Position numbers and translations under genes: made by a program. The notes under the pieces are model-generated. The model ran no database searches and was not told the DNA's origin. It saw only the letters and a list, made by a program, of their open reading frames with translations. From Candidatus Polarisedimenticolia bacterium (GTDB lineage Bacteria > Acidobacteriota > Polarisedimenticolia > Gp22-AA2 > AA152): a stretch of 35,207 nucleotides of DNA. Location: NCBI GenBank assembly GCA_036004685.1, contig DASYRE010000058.1, forward strand, positions 1-35,207. Direction: 5' to 3'. Below are positions 8,192 to 15,141 of the stretch, in pieces; the stretch's first letter is position 1, and every line of letters starts with the position of its first letter.

Positions 8192-8524
8192 TCACCGAAT
8201 CCATTGAGCTCGCGCTGCTCTCGGCCCTGGCCCGTTCCGCGCTAGAATCACCTCGTAGCCTCTTTCCAATGCAAGCCGAATCCCACACACGACAACGACT
8301 GGCAAGGTGAGAAGTGTCAGCTGGCTATGTACGGCACTATAGATGAAGGCCGGCAAACCAACTTCCGTGAGCGTCCCCTTGTTACTAAGGTAGTGATGGT
8401 TGCCGTTGGACGATCGCCAGTCGGCCGTGCCGCCGATCACCGCGCAAACCGTCCAGAAAACCAGAAAATTCAGCATTGCGGCGCCACAAATTGCCTGGAG
8501 CAATCTGTTCCTGGCTGGCTTCAT
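8192..8524 (-). CDS. Small conserved-looking membrane protein inside the PKS operon
   Basis: About 110 residues with two hydrophobic segments (roughly 10-31 and 69-85) flanking a polar loop. In the loop the order GGTADW, YLSNKG, LTEVGLPAF, IYSAVHSQ resembles an unnamed family of short proteobacterial membrane proteins with G-x-YYL..HG..TEVS..F.YS..H. I recognise no function. The ATG at 8524 is used; a GTG at 8533 is also possible and neither has a clear ribosome site. The coding DNA and its flanks (about 8190-8550) are visibly richer in A and T than the neighbouring PKS genes, which hints at separate acquisition. Confidence 0.6.
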   Translation of the reverse strand: MKPARNRLLQAICGAAMLNFLVFWTVCAVIGGTADWRSSNGNHHYLSNKGTLTEVGLPAFIYSAVHSQLTLLTLPVVVVCGIRLALERGYEVILARNGPGPRAARAQWIR

Positions 8525-8593
8525 AGGATCCACAACTTCATGGGTCGTGGATGCGGCGCGCCACGCGTCCGTCAGGCGCTTTTCCCCCGTCCG

Positions 8594-9817
8594 TCAGGAC
8601 GCTCTCTCCAGGAGGAGCCAGGCGGCCGCGCCGCCCGAAGCGAGCCCCGTGAGCAGGACGCGCGCCCGCTTCTCCGGCACCGCGCCGCGATGCGGCGAGA
8701 AGCCGATTTCGGGGTCGAGCTCCGGCGCCTCGGGGAACGGCGCAAGCGCCTTCCCTTCCAGGGCGAGCAGCCCCGCGGCGAGAATCCCGCCGCCATATTC
8801 TCCGGTGACCGCCTTGGGCGTCATTACCGGCGGAAGGGGCGCCTCACCCCAGACCGCCTTCAGGACGCGGGCTTCAAGAAGGTCACCGCGCTTTGCTCCC
8901 GAGGCTCCGGAGACGATCATGGAAATCCCGGCCGCTCCGCCGGCCGTCGCGAGGCCCGCCCGCAGCGCGGCGGCGAGCGCGTCGTGTCCCGTGCCCCAGT
9001 CGGTCACGCCGGCGGTGGCGTCGAACGCGGCGCCGCTCCACCTCACCCGCGCCAGGATCCTCGCGCCGCGGGCGCGCGCCGCATCCTCGCGCTCGAGGAC
9101 GAGGAGGCTCGCGCCTTCCCCCGCCAGGATACCGTTGCGGCGCCGGTCGAGGGGCCGGGGCTGCTCGGCGAGCTTCTCCTCCGCCTGAGCCAGAGCCCCG
9201 AAGCGTCCCAGAAGGGCGTGCAGCAGCGGCGGAATCTCTTCGACGGCCCCGGCCAGCGCCCGGTCCACTCTCCCCTCCCGCACCGCCTGCGCGCCCCGCC
9301 CCACCGCGAGCAGCGGCCCCGCCTCCCGCTGGACGATCGTGACGTTCGGGCCGCGCGCGCCGACCGCGATCGCCAGCTGCGCCGCGGGGGTGTTCGCGAC
9401 GCATTCCGAGAAGTAGAAGGGCTGGGCCGCCTCCGCCCCTTCGAGGAAGATCTGCCGCAACAGCTTCTCGGTGTTGTGGACGGGACCGAAGGCGGTGGCC
9501 AGGTAGACGCCGGCGCGGCCTCCCTCGGAGGCGACCGTCTCGATCCCGGCGTCCGGCAGCGCCATCTTGCCGGCAGCCACGGCCAGCTTGGAGGGAAAGC
9601 TCATCCGCCGGGCGGCGGCCGGGGGAATCCAGCGCGACAGGTCGGGCTCGCGGATCAGCGCGGCGAGCCGGGAGCCCCCTTCGCGGTGCCAGCCACCGCC
9701 GCGATCCACCTCCGAAGCGACCGGCTTGCCCGCGGCCAGCGCCTTCGCCAGCGCCTCGCGCCCGAATCCATAGGGACCGATCGTCCCGAGCCCGGTCACG
9801 ACCGTCTCAATCGGCAT
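8594..9817 (-). CDS. Ketosynthase-like chain-length factor (KS-beta), active site lost
   Basis: A 407-residue thiolase-fold protein clearly related to FabF (VVTGLGTIGPYG start, EGASLLVLE, TPKAVTGEYGGG), but without the catalytic triad. The active-site cysteine is Glu165 (TIVQREAG in place of the ACxSG helix). The first histidine motif NAHGTxT is replaced by IVSGASGA, and the second histidine is Glu340 (TGE for TGH). This is the state of chain-length factors, which pair with a working ketosynthase and shape the product tunnel; classic KS-beta proteins carry Gln where this has Glu. Start ATG 9817 has GGAGGA upstream and overlaps the ketosynthase stop by 11 bases, as expected for a heterodimer made in equal amounts. 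A plain KS pseudogene is unlikely because the frame is intact. Confidence 0.83.
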   Translation of the reverse strand: MPIETVVTGLGTIGPYGFGREALAKALAAGKPVASEVDRGGGWHREGGSRLAALIREPDLSRWIPPAAARRMSFPSKLAVAAGKMALPDAGIETVASEGGRAGVYLATAFGPVHNTEKLLRQIFLEGAEAAQPFYFSECVANTPAAQLAIAVGARGPNVTIVQREAGPLLAVGRGAQAVREGRVDRALAGAVEEIPPLLHALLGRFGALAQAEEKLAEQPRPLDRRRNGILAGEGASLLVLEREDAARARGARILARVRWSGAAFDATAGVTDWGTGHDALAAALRAGLATAGGAAGISMIVSGASGAKRGDLLEARVLKAVWGEAPLPPVMTPKAVTGEYGGGILAAGLLALEGKALAPFPEAPELDPEIGFSPHRGAVPEKRARVLLTGLASGGAAAWLLLERAS

Positions 9818-11081
9818 CGCGATCCTCCGGGCGGGGACGGGAGAAGATGAGCGCGGCGTTCGCACCGCCGAAAGCGAGGCTGGTGGAGAGCGCATGACGC
9901 GCTCGCTTCAGCTTGAGCGGCGAGCCCAGGACCAGCTGCACGCCAATCGCCGGATCGGACTCCCCTTCGGCGGGCATCGGGTGGACCTCCCCGGCGACCA
10001 GGCAGAGGATCGTCGCCACCGCCTCGACCGCTCCGGCCGAGCCCAGCAGGTGCCCGACCAGCGACTTGGTGGAAGTCACCGGAAGCTCGCGCGCCCGCTC
10101 GCCGAACACGGAGGCGAGCGCTTCGCATTCGGCGAGGTCGTTCAGCGGCGTTCCCGTTCCGTGGGCGTTGACGAAATCGATCTCGCCGGGATCGAGCTGG
10201 GCGTCGGCCAGCGCGGCGCCGATCGCCTCCGCCGCGCCGGCCCCGAGAGGATGAGGGGCGGTCATGTGATAGGCGTCACAGGTCGCCGCCTCGCCGGCCG
10301 CCACCGCGAGCGGCCGGGCCCCGCGCGCCAGAACGCGCTCGAGCGGCTCGAGCACGATCACGCCGGCGCCCTCGCCGATCGACAGCCCGGCGCGATCCTT
10401 GCGAAAGGGGCGGCAGGGGCGCTCGTCGACCGACCTCAGGGCGTTGAATCCGGCGTAGGTGAGGCGGCAAAGCGAGTCGGATCCTCCCGTAATCGCCGTT
10501 TCGACCTCGCCCGAGCGGACGGCGCGGAGGGCGTCGCCGATCGCCATCCCGCCCGAAGCGCACGCGGCGGAGACGGTCTGGACGGGGCCGCCGATTCCGA
10601 TCTCGCGCGCCACCGCGTCGCCCGGGGCGTTGTATTGCTGCGGGGCGAGAATGCTCATCCGCGGGAGTCTCCGGCGCGCGCCCCCTTCGGCGGCCAGCAG
10701 CGCCTCGAAGTAGCGCTCGTTCTCGAGCATCCCGCCCGTGCTGCTGCCGAAATAGACGCCGGCCCGCCGCGTCCAGTCGCCGCCGCCGAGCCCCGCCTGC
10801 GACAGCGCCTCGCGGGCGGCGCAGACGGCGTAGCGATCGGCGAGGGAGATGCGCGCCGGTTTGCCGCGGGGCCGCGGCGCGGCGCGGGCGAGATCGACCT
10901 GGGCGGCGACATGAGTGCGATAGCCCGAATGGTCGAAACGATCGAACGGACCGATGGAAGTCTTGCCGGATCGCAGGCCGTTCCAGGTGGAGGGGACGTT
11001 CCAGCCGAAAGGAGTTACCGCGCCGAGCCCGGAGACGACGACGGTGCGGGGACGGGCAGGGGCGCGATCAACTCGCGGCAT
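9807..11081 (-). CDS. Beta-ketoacyl-ACP synthase II-type ketosynthase
   Basis: A 424-residue FabF-type ketosynthase with a complete Cys-His-His triad: Cys174 in VSAACASGG, His307 in NAHGTGTPLND and Lys339/His344 in TSTKSLVGHLLGSAGA. It would catalyse decarboxylative condensation of malonyl-ACP onto the growing chain. Start ATG 11081 overlaps the end of the ACP gene by 14 bases; the frame continues upstream without KS sequence. The next gene is its degenerate partner, so the pair matches the KS/CLF arrangement of aryl polyene and other highly reducing type II systems. Primary fatty acid synthesis is the alternative, but the neighbouring chorismatase and CLF argue against it. Confidence 0.9.
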   Translation of the reverse strand: MPRVDRAPARPRTVVVSGLGAVTPFGWNVPSTWNGLRSGKTSIGPFDRFDHSGYRTHVAAQVDLARAAPRPRGKPARISLADRYAVCAAREALSQAGLGGGDWTRRAGVYFGSSTGGMLENERYFEALLAAEGGARRRLPRMSILAPQQYNAPGDAVAREIGIGGPVQTVSAACASGGMAIGDALRAVRSGEVETAITGGSDSLCRLTYAGFNALRSVDERPCRPFRKDRAGLSIGEGAGVIVLEPLERVLARGARPLAVAAGEAATCDAYHMTAPHPLGAGAAEAIGAALADAQLDPGEIDFVNAHGTGTPLNDLAECEALASVFGERARELPVTSTKSLVGHLLGSAGAVEAVATILCLVAGEVHPMPAEGESDPAIGVQLVLGSPLKLKRARHALSTSLAFGGANAALIFSRPRPEDRDAD

Positions 11082-11358
11082 CCGCGTTCCCCGCGGCGGC
11101 GAGGCGTCGCTCGATGAAGGCCGCCAGAGCGCCGACGGACGCGAACGCCTCCCGGCCGACCTCGTGGCTCTGAATCGGAATCTTGAACTCTTTCTCGAGC
11201 GCGACGACCAGCTCGAGGGCGTCGACGGAGTCGAGCCCGAGGCCTTCTCCGAAGAGCGGGGAGTCGTCGGCGATGTCGGAAGGAGCGAGCCCATCCAGAC
11301 GGAGGGCGCTTACCAGGAGGGACTTGATCTTCGAGCGAATCGTCGGACTTTCCGGCAT
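11068..11358 (-). CDS. Acyl carrier protein
   Basis: A 96-residue ACP. The phosphopantetheine attachment serine is Ser44 in GLGLDSVDALELVVALE, with the usual acidic helix II and a three-helix length; PLFGEGLGLDSVDALEL is the family core. It would carry the starter and growing polyketide for the KS/CLF pair. The ATG at 11358 is preceded by an AGGGTCAAGAG leader, a modest ribosome site. It is first in the minus-strand operon ACP-KS-CLF-membrane protein-KR-MT-DH. The DSVD rather than DSLD core is common in secondary-metabolite ACPs. Confidence 0.9.
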   Translation of the reverse strand: MPESPTIRSKIKSLLVSALRLDGLAPSDIADDSPLFGEGLGLDSVDALELVVALEKEFKIPIQSHEVGREAFASVGALAAFIERRLAAAGNADAAS

Positions 11359-11361
11359 CTC

Positions 11362-11391
11362 TTGACCCTGCCCGTCCGGCGGCGTTAGGCT
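11362..11391 (+). promoter_or_regulatory. Weak candidate promoter for the deacetylase
   Basis: TTGACC (11362-11367), an 18-base spacer, then TAGGCT (11386-11391). Transcription would start near 11398, before the GTG at 11415. It resembles the TTGACC-17-TAGGTT promoter proposed at 27129. The -10 is poor, so this is tentative. Confidence 0.25.
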
Positions 11392-11414
11392 CAGACGCCC
11401 GTTTCCACGAAAAG

Positions 11415-12302
11415 GTGAAGGAGTATAGCACGGATCCCCTCGTCGCCAAGCCCGAGACGCCGCTGCTTCGCCCCGCATCCCGCTCCTGGCGAGCCTCCGC
11501 GCTGATGCGCGTTTCGGCGGGGATGCACGCGGGGGCGCTCGGGACGCTGATCTTCGCCCCGCGCGCCTGGCCGGGCGTTCTCGGGGCGATCGCCGCCGAT
11601 CACTTGACCGTGGTCGGCGCCGGCCTGCTGCCGCGCAGCGCCTGGCTGGGCCCGGTTCTCGTGCGCCTCCCGGGCCCCGCCGAGGCCCGGCGGGAGATCG
11701 CCCTGACGTTCGACGACGGCCCCGATCCGGCGACGACGCCCCGGATTCTCGATCTCCTCGAGGCGAGAGCGGCCCGCTCGACCTTCTTCTGCATCGGCCG
11801 CCGAGTCGAAGAGCGCCCGGAGCTTGCCGCCGAAATCGTCCGGCGCGGCCATCGGGTGGAGAACCACTCCTACCGGCACCCCGCTGGCTTCTGGTTCCTG
11901 CCGCCGGCGGCGCTGCGCGCCGAGATCGAGCGCGGCCAGGAGGCGATCGCCGGGGCGGCGGGCCGGGCTCCGCGGCTCTTCCGGGCCCCGGCCGGCATCC
12001 GGAGCCCCCTTCTCGAGCCGGCGCTCGCGCAGGCCGGGCTCGATCTGGTGGCCTGGACGCGGCGCGGATTCGACACCGTGACGGGGAAGTCGGAGGCGGT
12101 CCTGGGCCGGCTGCTTCGCGGCCTCTCGCCCGGCGACATCCTGCTCCTCCACGACCGGGCCGCCCGGCGCACGGCCTCCGGTTCCCCCGTCGTCCTGGAA
12201 GTGCTCCCGCGCCTGCTCGACGCCATCGACGCGGCGGGACTCAAGCCGGTGCCGCTCGGACCGCCGGCGCCGGGGCTCGAGCGATTGCCGGCCGCCCGAT
12301 GA
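11415..12302 (+). CDS. NodB-type polysaccharide deacetylase
   Basis: A 295-residue carbohydrate esterase 4 (NodB) protein. Motif 1 is TFDDGPDP (Asp100 base, Asp101 metal), motif 2 is HSYRHP (His151, His155), motif 3 is FRAPAGIRSP (about 189-198), motif 4 lies around VAWTRRGFD and motif 5 is LLLHD (His246). All metal and catalytic positions are present. A hydrophobic N-terminal region (about 36-72) suggests membrane anchoring with the catalytic part outside. Family members remove N-acetyl groups from chitin-like, peptidoglycan or glycolipid substrates. It diverges from the ACP, and I infer a link to the lipid-sugar part of the product. The GTG start is weakly supported; ATG 11505 is the alternative. 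Confidence 0.83.
   Translation: MKEYSTDPLVAKPETPLLRPASRSWRASALMRVSAGMHAGALGTLIFAPRAWPGVLGAIAADHLTVVGAGLLPRSAWLGPVLVRLPGPAEARREIALTFDDGPDPATTPRILDLLEARAARSTFFCIGRRVEERPELAAEIVRRGHRVENHSYRHPAGFWFLPPAALRAEIERGQEAIAGAAGRAPRLFRAPAGIRSPLLEPALAQAGLDLVAWTRRGFDTVTGKSEAVLGRLLRGLSPGDILLLHDRAARRTASGSPVVLEVLPRLLDAIDAAGLKPVPLGPPAPGLERLPAAR
11422..11449 (-). promoter_or_regulatory. Candidate extended -10 promoter of the type II PKS operon
   Basis: On the minus strand TTGGCG (11449-11444), a 16-base spacer ending in TGC, and TATACT (11427-11422) form a good sigma-70 promoter with an extended TGn -10. Transcription would begin near 11415, about 57 bases ahead of the ACP ATG at 11358. The element overlaps the first codons assigned to the divergent deacetylase, which makes that deacetylase start less certain or places it under mutual control. 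Confidence 0.5.
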
Positions 12303-12411
12303 GACCCGCCGGCCTGGGGCGAGGCGGCGCTCCGGTCATGCCGGCCTGAAGCCTCGCCTCGACGGAGAGGCTCGGCCGGCGGCGCCAGGACCGAATCCCG
12401 CCCGGAAGGCC

Positions 12412-13374
12412 TCAGCGGCCCGCCTTCGGCTCCAGGATCCCCTTCAGATCCATGATCGTGTTCTGGTCGGAGATGATCACCGAGATCTTGTCGGAGAGCT
12501 TGTCGACGTAGAGGTACTTGATGTAGTTCGGATTCCGTTGCAGGGCCTGGGTCACCGTCTCGATCGCCCGCGCCCTTCCTTGGGCCTCGATCACCTTGCG
12601 CTCCGCCTCCCGCTGCTCCTTTTCCAGCACGTACTTCATCTGCTCGGCCGCCTGCTGGGCGATCTGCTTCGCCTCGATCGCTTTGGCGAAATCGTCGGTG
12701 AAGCGGACGTCCCGGAGGACCACCTCGTCGATCAAGAAGCCGTCCTTCTCCACCAGCTGCTTGATCTTGGCGTTGATTTCGTCCTGGATGGCGGAGCGCT
12801 TGGAGGAATAGACGTCCATCACGGCGTACTCGGAGATCACCAGCCGGATCACCGACCGCACCGCCGGGCGGATGATTTTCTCCTCGTAGTCGGGGCCGAT
12901 CCGCTGGTGGATGTCCACCACCCGGTCCGGCTGCAGGTGGTGCCAGACGGTGATGTCGATACCGACCTGAAGCCCTTCCCGGGTCGGGGACCAGAGCGAG
13001 TCGTCGACCTGCGACCGCCTTCCCTCCCCTCGCGCCCCCGCCATGGTGTATTCCAGCCGCCGCAGATCGTAGACCTGGCTCTGCGTGATGAAGGGAGGAA
13101 CGAGCGTGACTCCCTGGCGGGCGAGCCGGAACGATTTCGACAGGGTGTTGAACACGACCAAGGCATGTCCGACGGGGACGACTCGGATCGAAGCGGGGAT
13201 CGACAGGAGGAGGACGAGCAGCAGCGCGGCCAGGACGAGCCAGCGGATCAAGCTGCCGGGGGCGGGAAGCTGCCGGCGGCCGTCGGGGCGCAGGACCGTG
13301 ATGCCGCGCCGGCGGAGCAGCTGGGCCGCGACGGCGGCGAGCAACAGCAGCGCCAGGAAGAGGGCGACGCCCAT
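12412..13374 (-). CDS. SPFH/Band 7 (prohibitin-like) membrane protein
   Basis: A 320-residue protein with two hydrophobic segments (about 3-20 and 42-60) and an SPFH domain from about residue 62: IRVVPVGHALVVFNTLSKSF, then RQGVTLVPPF, VDIHQRIG and YSSKRSAIQDEI. The coiled-coil-prone AIEAKQIAQQAAEQMKYVLEKEQREAERKVIEAQGR region follows, written here only as a description of residues about 225-265. Prohibitin-like proteins form membrane scaffolds that modulate proteases and microdomains. It sits alone, convergent with the deacetylase. In the 109-base gap an inverted repeat GGCGAGGC/GCCTCGCC (12318-12325, 12351-12358) is present but has no U-run. Confidence 0.87.
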   Translation of the reverse strand: MGVALFLALLLLAAVAAQLLRRRGITVLRPDGRRQLPAPGSLIRWLVLAALLLVLLLSIPASIRVVPVGHALVVFNTLSKSFRLARQGVTLVPPFITQSQVYDLRRLEYTMAGARGEGRRSQVDDSLWSPTREGLQVGIDITVWHHLQPDRVVDIHQRIGPDYEEKIIRPAVRSVIRLVISEYAVMDVYSSKRSAIQDEINAKIKQLVEKDGFLIDEVVLRDVRFTDDFAKAIEAKQIAQQAAEQMKYVLEKEQREAERKVIEAQGRARAIETVTQALQRNPNYIKYLYVDKLSDKISVIISDQNTIMDLKGILEPKAGR

Positions 13375-13538
13375 GCTGAGTCACCCCACGAGCCGGACGA
13401 TCCGGCGGCCGGGAAGGATAGCACGCCGGCCGCCGGGTGTCATTCGCGGCCGGAAGAGCCTTCCCGCCTCGCCGGCAAGCGAACGGAATCCTCGCGGCCG
13501 GCATCGAAGAAGCGACTCTCAGGCTTCGGGCGCCGCGA

Positions 13539-14414
13539 TTACTCCGCCAGCAGCTCTCGGTGCGCCGCGACCAGCTCCGCGCGCTGGCGCTTGTCCATCT
13601 TCGGGAATCGCAGATCGAGAGATTCGAGGGCTTCCACGACCACCTCGGCGACGACCAGGCGCGTGAACCACTTGTGGTCCGCCGGCACGACGTGCCAGGG
13701 AGCCTGCTGCGTCGCCGTGCTCCGGATCATCTCCTCGTAGGCCTTCCTGTAAGCGCGCCAGTGCCGCCGCTCCCTCACGTCCTCCGCGCGGAACTTCCAG
13801 TTCTTCTCCGGCTCGTCGAGCCGGCTGAGAAACCGCTTCTTCTGCTCCTCCGGCGAGACATGGAGGAAGAACTTGCGGAGCAGCACGCCGTTCCGGCCCA
13901 GGTAGCGCTCGTAGGCGTTGATGTCCTCGAAGCGCTGCTTCCAGATCTCCTTGCCGACCAGCCGCTGGGGGAGGTTCTGCCTCGCCAGCAGCTCGGGATG
14001 GACCCGCACCACGAGGACTTCCTCGTAATAGGAGCGGTTGAAGATGCCGATTCGCCCCCGTTCGGGCAGGCAGCGGTTGACGCGCCAGAGGTAATCGTGG
14101 TCCAGCTCCTCCCGGGACGGGGCCTTGAAAGAGAAGACCTGGCAACCCTGCGGGTTGATCCCCGACATGACGTTCCGGATGGTGCCGTCCTTCCCGGCGG
14201 CGTCCATCGCCTGGAAGATCAGGAGCAGCGCCCAGCGATCCTGCGCGAAGAGCTTCGGCTGAAGCTCGCCCAGGCGCGCGAGGCCGCGGTCCAGCCGCTT
14301 CCGCGCCTCGCTCTTCGACCGGATCCCGCCGGTGTCACGAGGATCGATCCGCTCGAGGCGAAACCGGTCGCCCGAGGCGATCCGGTACCGCTTTAGGGGA
14401 ACGGGGGATTTCAT
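13539..14414 (-). CDS. ppk2: Polyphosphate kinase 2 family protein
   Basis: A 291-residue single-domain PPK2, which phosphorylates nucleotides with polyphosphate. The Walker A equivalent is MDAAGKDGT (70-78), followed by VMSGINPQGCQVFSFKAPS; the Walker B region is IGIFNRSYYEEV (122-133), and the lid helices include the basic WKQRFEDINAYERYL and LHVSPEEQKKRF. Length and the GINPQG/ELDHDYLW strings fit the class I/III group rather than the double-domain class II. Class III members phosphorylate both AMP and ADP, but the class cannot be fixed by eye. It follows the TMEM175-type channel gene on the same strand after 87 bases that contain a short hairpin. Confidence 0.9.
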   Translation of the reverse strand: MKSPVPLKRYRIASGDRFRLERIDPRDTGGIRSKSEARKRLDRGLARLGELQPKLFAQDRWALLLIFQAMDAAGKDGTIRNVMSGINPQGCQVFSFKAPSREELDHDYLWRVNRCLPERGRIGIFNRSYYEEVLVVRVHPELLARQNLPQRLVGKEIWKQRFEDINAYERYLGRNGVLLRKFFLHVSPEEQKKRFLSRLDEPEKNWKFRAEDVRERRHWRAYRKAYEEMIRSTATQQAPWHVVPADHKWFTRLVVAEVVVEALESLDLRFPKMDKRQRAELVAAHRELLAE

Positions 14415-14434
14415 CCTCTCCCTCTCACGGGCGA

Positions 14435-14455
14435 GCCCGCAACGATCGTGCGGGC
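14435..14455. repeat. 7-bp inverted repeat between TMEM175-type gene and ppk2
   Basis: GCCCGCA (14435-14441), a 7-base loop ACGATCG, and TGCGGGC (14449-14455) form a perfect stem. It lies 20 bases ahead of the PPK2 ATG. No run of U follows in either direction, so an intrinsic terminator is unlikely; an operator or a leader hairpin is possible. Confidence 0.35.
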
Positions 14456-14501
14456 GCGCGACCCGCCAAGGGGTTGCGACTCCGGCCGGAACACCGGCGC
14501 G

Positions 14502-15077
14502 TCATGGCGCCAGGGTCCGTTCGATGCGCTTGTCGGGAACGAGCCAGATCACCGCGACCAGGACGTAAAGGCCGAACGCCGTCCAGGGGCTCACGAAGGC
14601 CAGCGCGATGGCCACCATGTAGAGGACGGGGGAGATCTTTCCCTTGAAGTCGCGGCCGACGGCGGTCGCCAGGACGGAATCCTTGCCGTGAAGCGCGATG
14701 AGAGCACGGGTCAGGATGAAGTAGGCGATCGCGGCGAGCAGCAGAATCACGCCATAGAGCGCGACCGGCCACTCGGCGAAGTCGTTCTCGCCCATCCAGC
14801 CGGTCACGAAGGGAACGAGCGACAGCCAGAAGAGGAGGTGCATGTTGGCCCAGAGCACGCGCCCGTCGACGTGCTTGATGGCCTGGAGAAGGTGATGGTG
14901 GTTGTTCCAATAAATGGCCAGAAAGATGAAGCTGATTGCGTAGCTGAGAAAGACCGGGATGAGCGGGCGCAAGTCGCTCAATCCGGCCGCATGCGGCACC
15001 TTCAGCTCCAGCACCATGATGGTGATGAGGATGGCCAGGACGCCATCGCTGAAGGCCTCCATGCGTCCCTTGCTCAT
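14502..15077 (-). CDS. TMEM175/DUF1211-type potassium channel
   Basis: A 191-residue integral membrane protein with the family signature RMEAFSDGVLAI (5-16) in the first helix, the mark of the bacterial TMEM175 relatives that tetramerise into K+ channels without a canonical TVGYG filter. About six hydrophobic segments follow, including LIPVFLSYAISFIFLAIYW, and NNHHHLL after the second helix is also typical. Length matches the single-repeat bacterial form. The ATG at 15077 is the only sensible start. It is 64 bases after the monooxygenase stop and co-directional with it; no functional link is evident. Confidence 0.87.
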   Translation of the reverse strand: MSKGRMEAFSDGVLAILITIMVLELKVPHAAGLSDLRPLIPVFLSYAISFIFLAIYWNNHHHLLQAIKHVDGRVLWANMHLLFWLSLVPFVTGWMGENDFAEWPVALYGVILLLAAIAYFILTRALIALHGKDSVLATAVGRDFKGKISPVLYMVAIALAFVSPWTAFGLYVLVAVIWLVPDKRIERTLAP

Positions 15078-15141
15078 GGCGGATTGGCGCGCACGACGTG
15101 CGGTCCCCCTCCCGGGAGAAGGAATGCGTTGGCGGGGATTT

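Noticed and set aside
12318-12358. GGCGAGGC/GCCTCGCC inverted repeat as a bidirectional terminator
   Set aside because: The 25-base loop is large and no T-run is present on either side; not enough to call a terminator.
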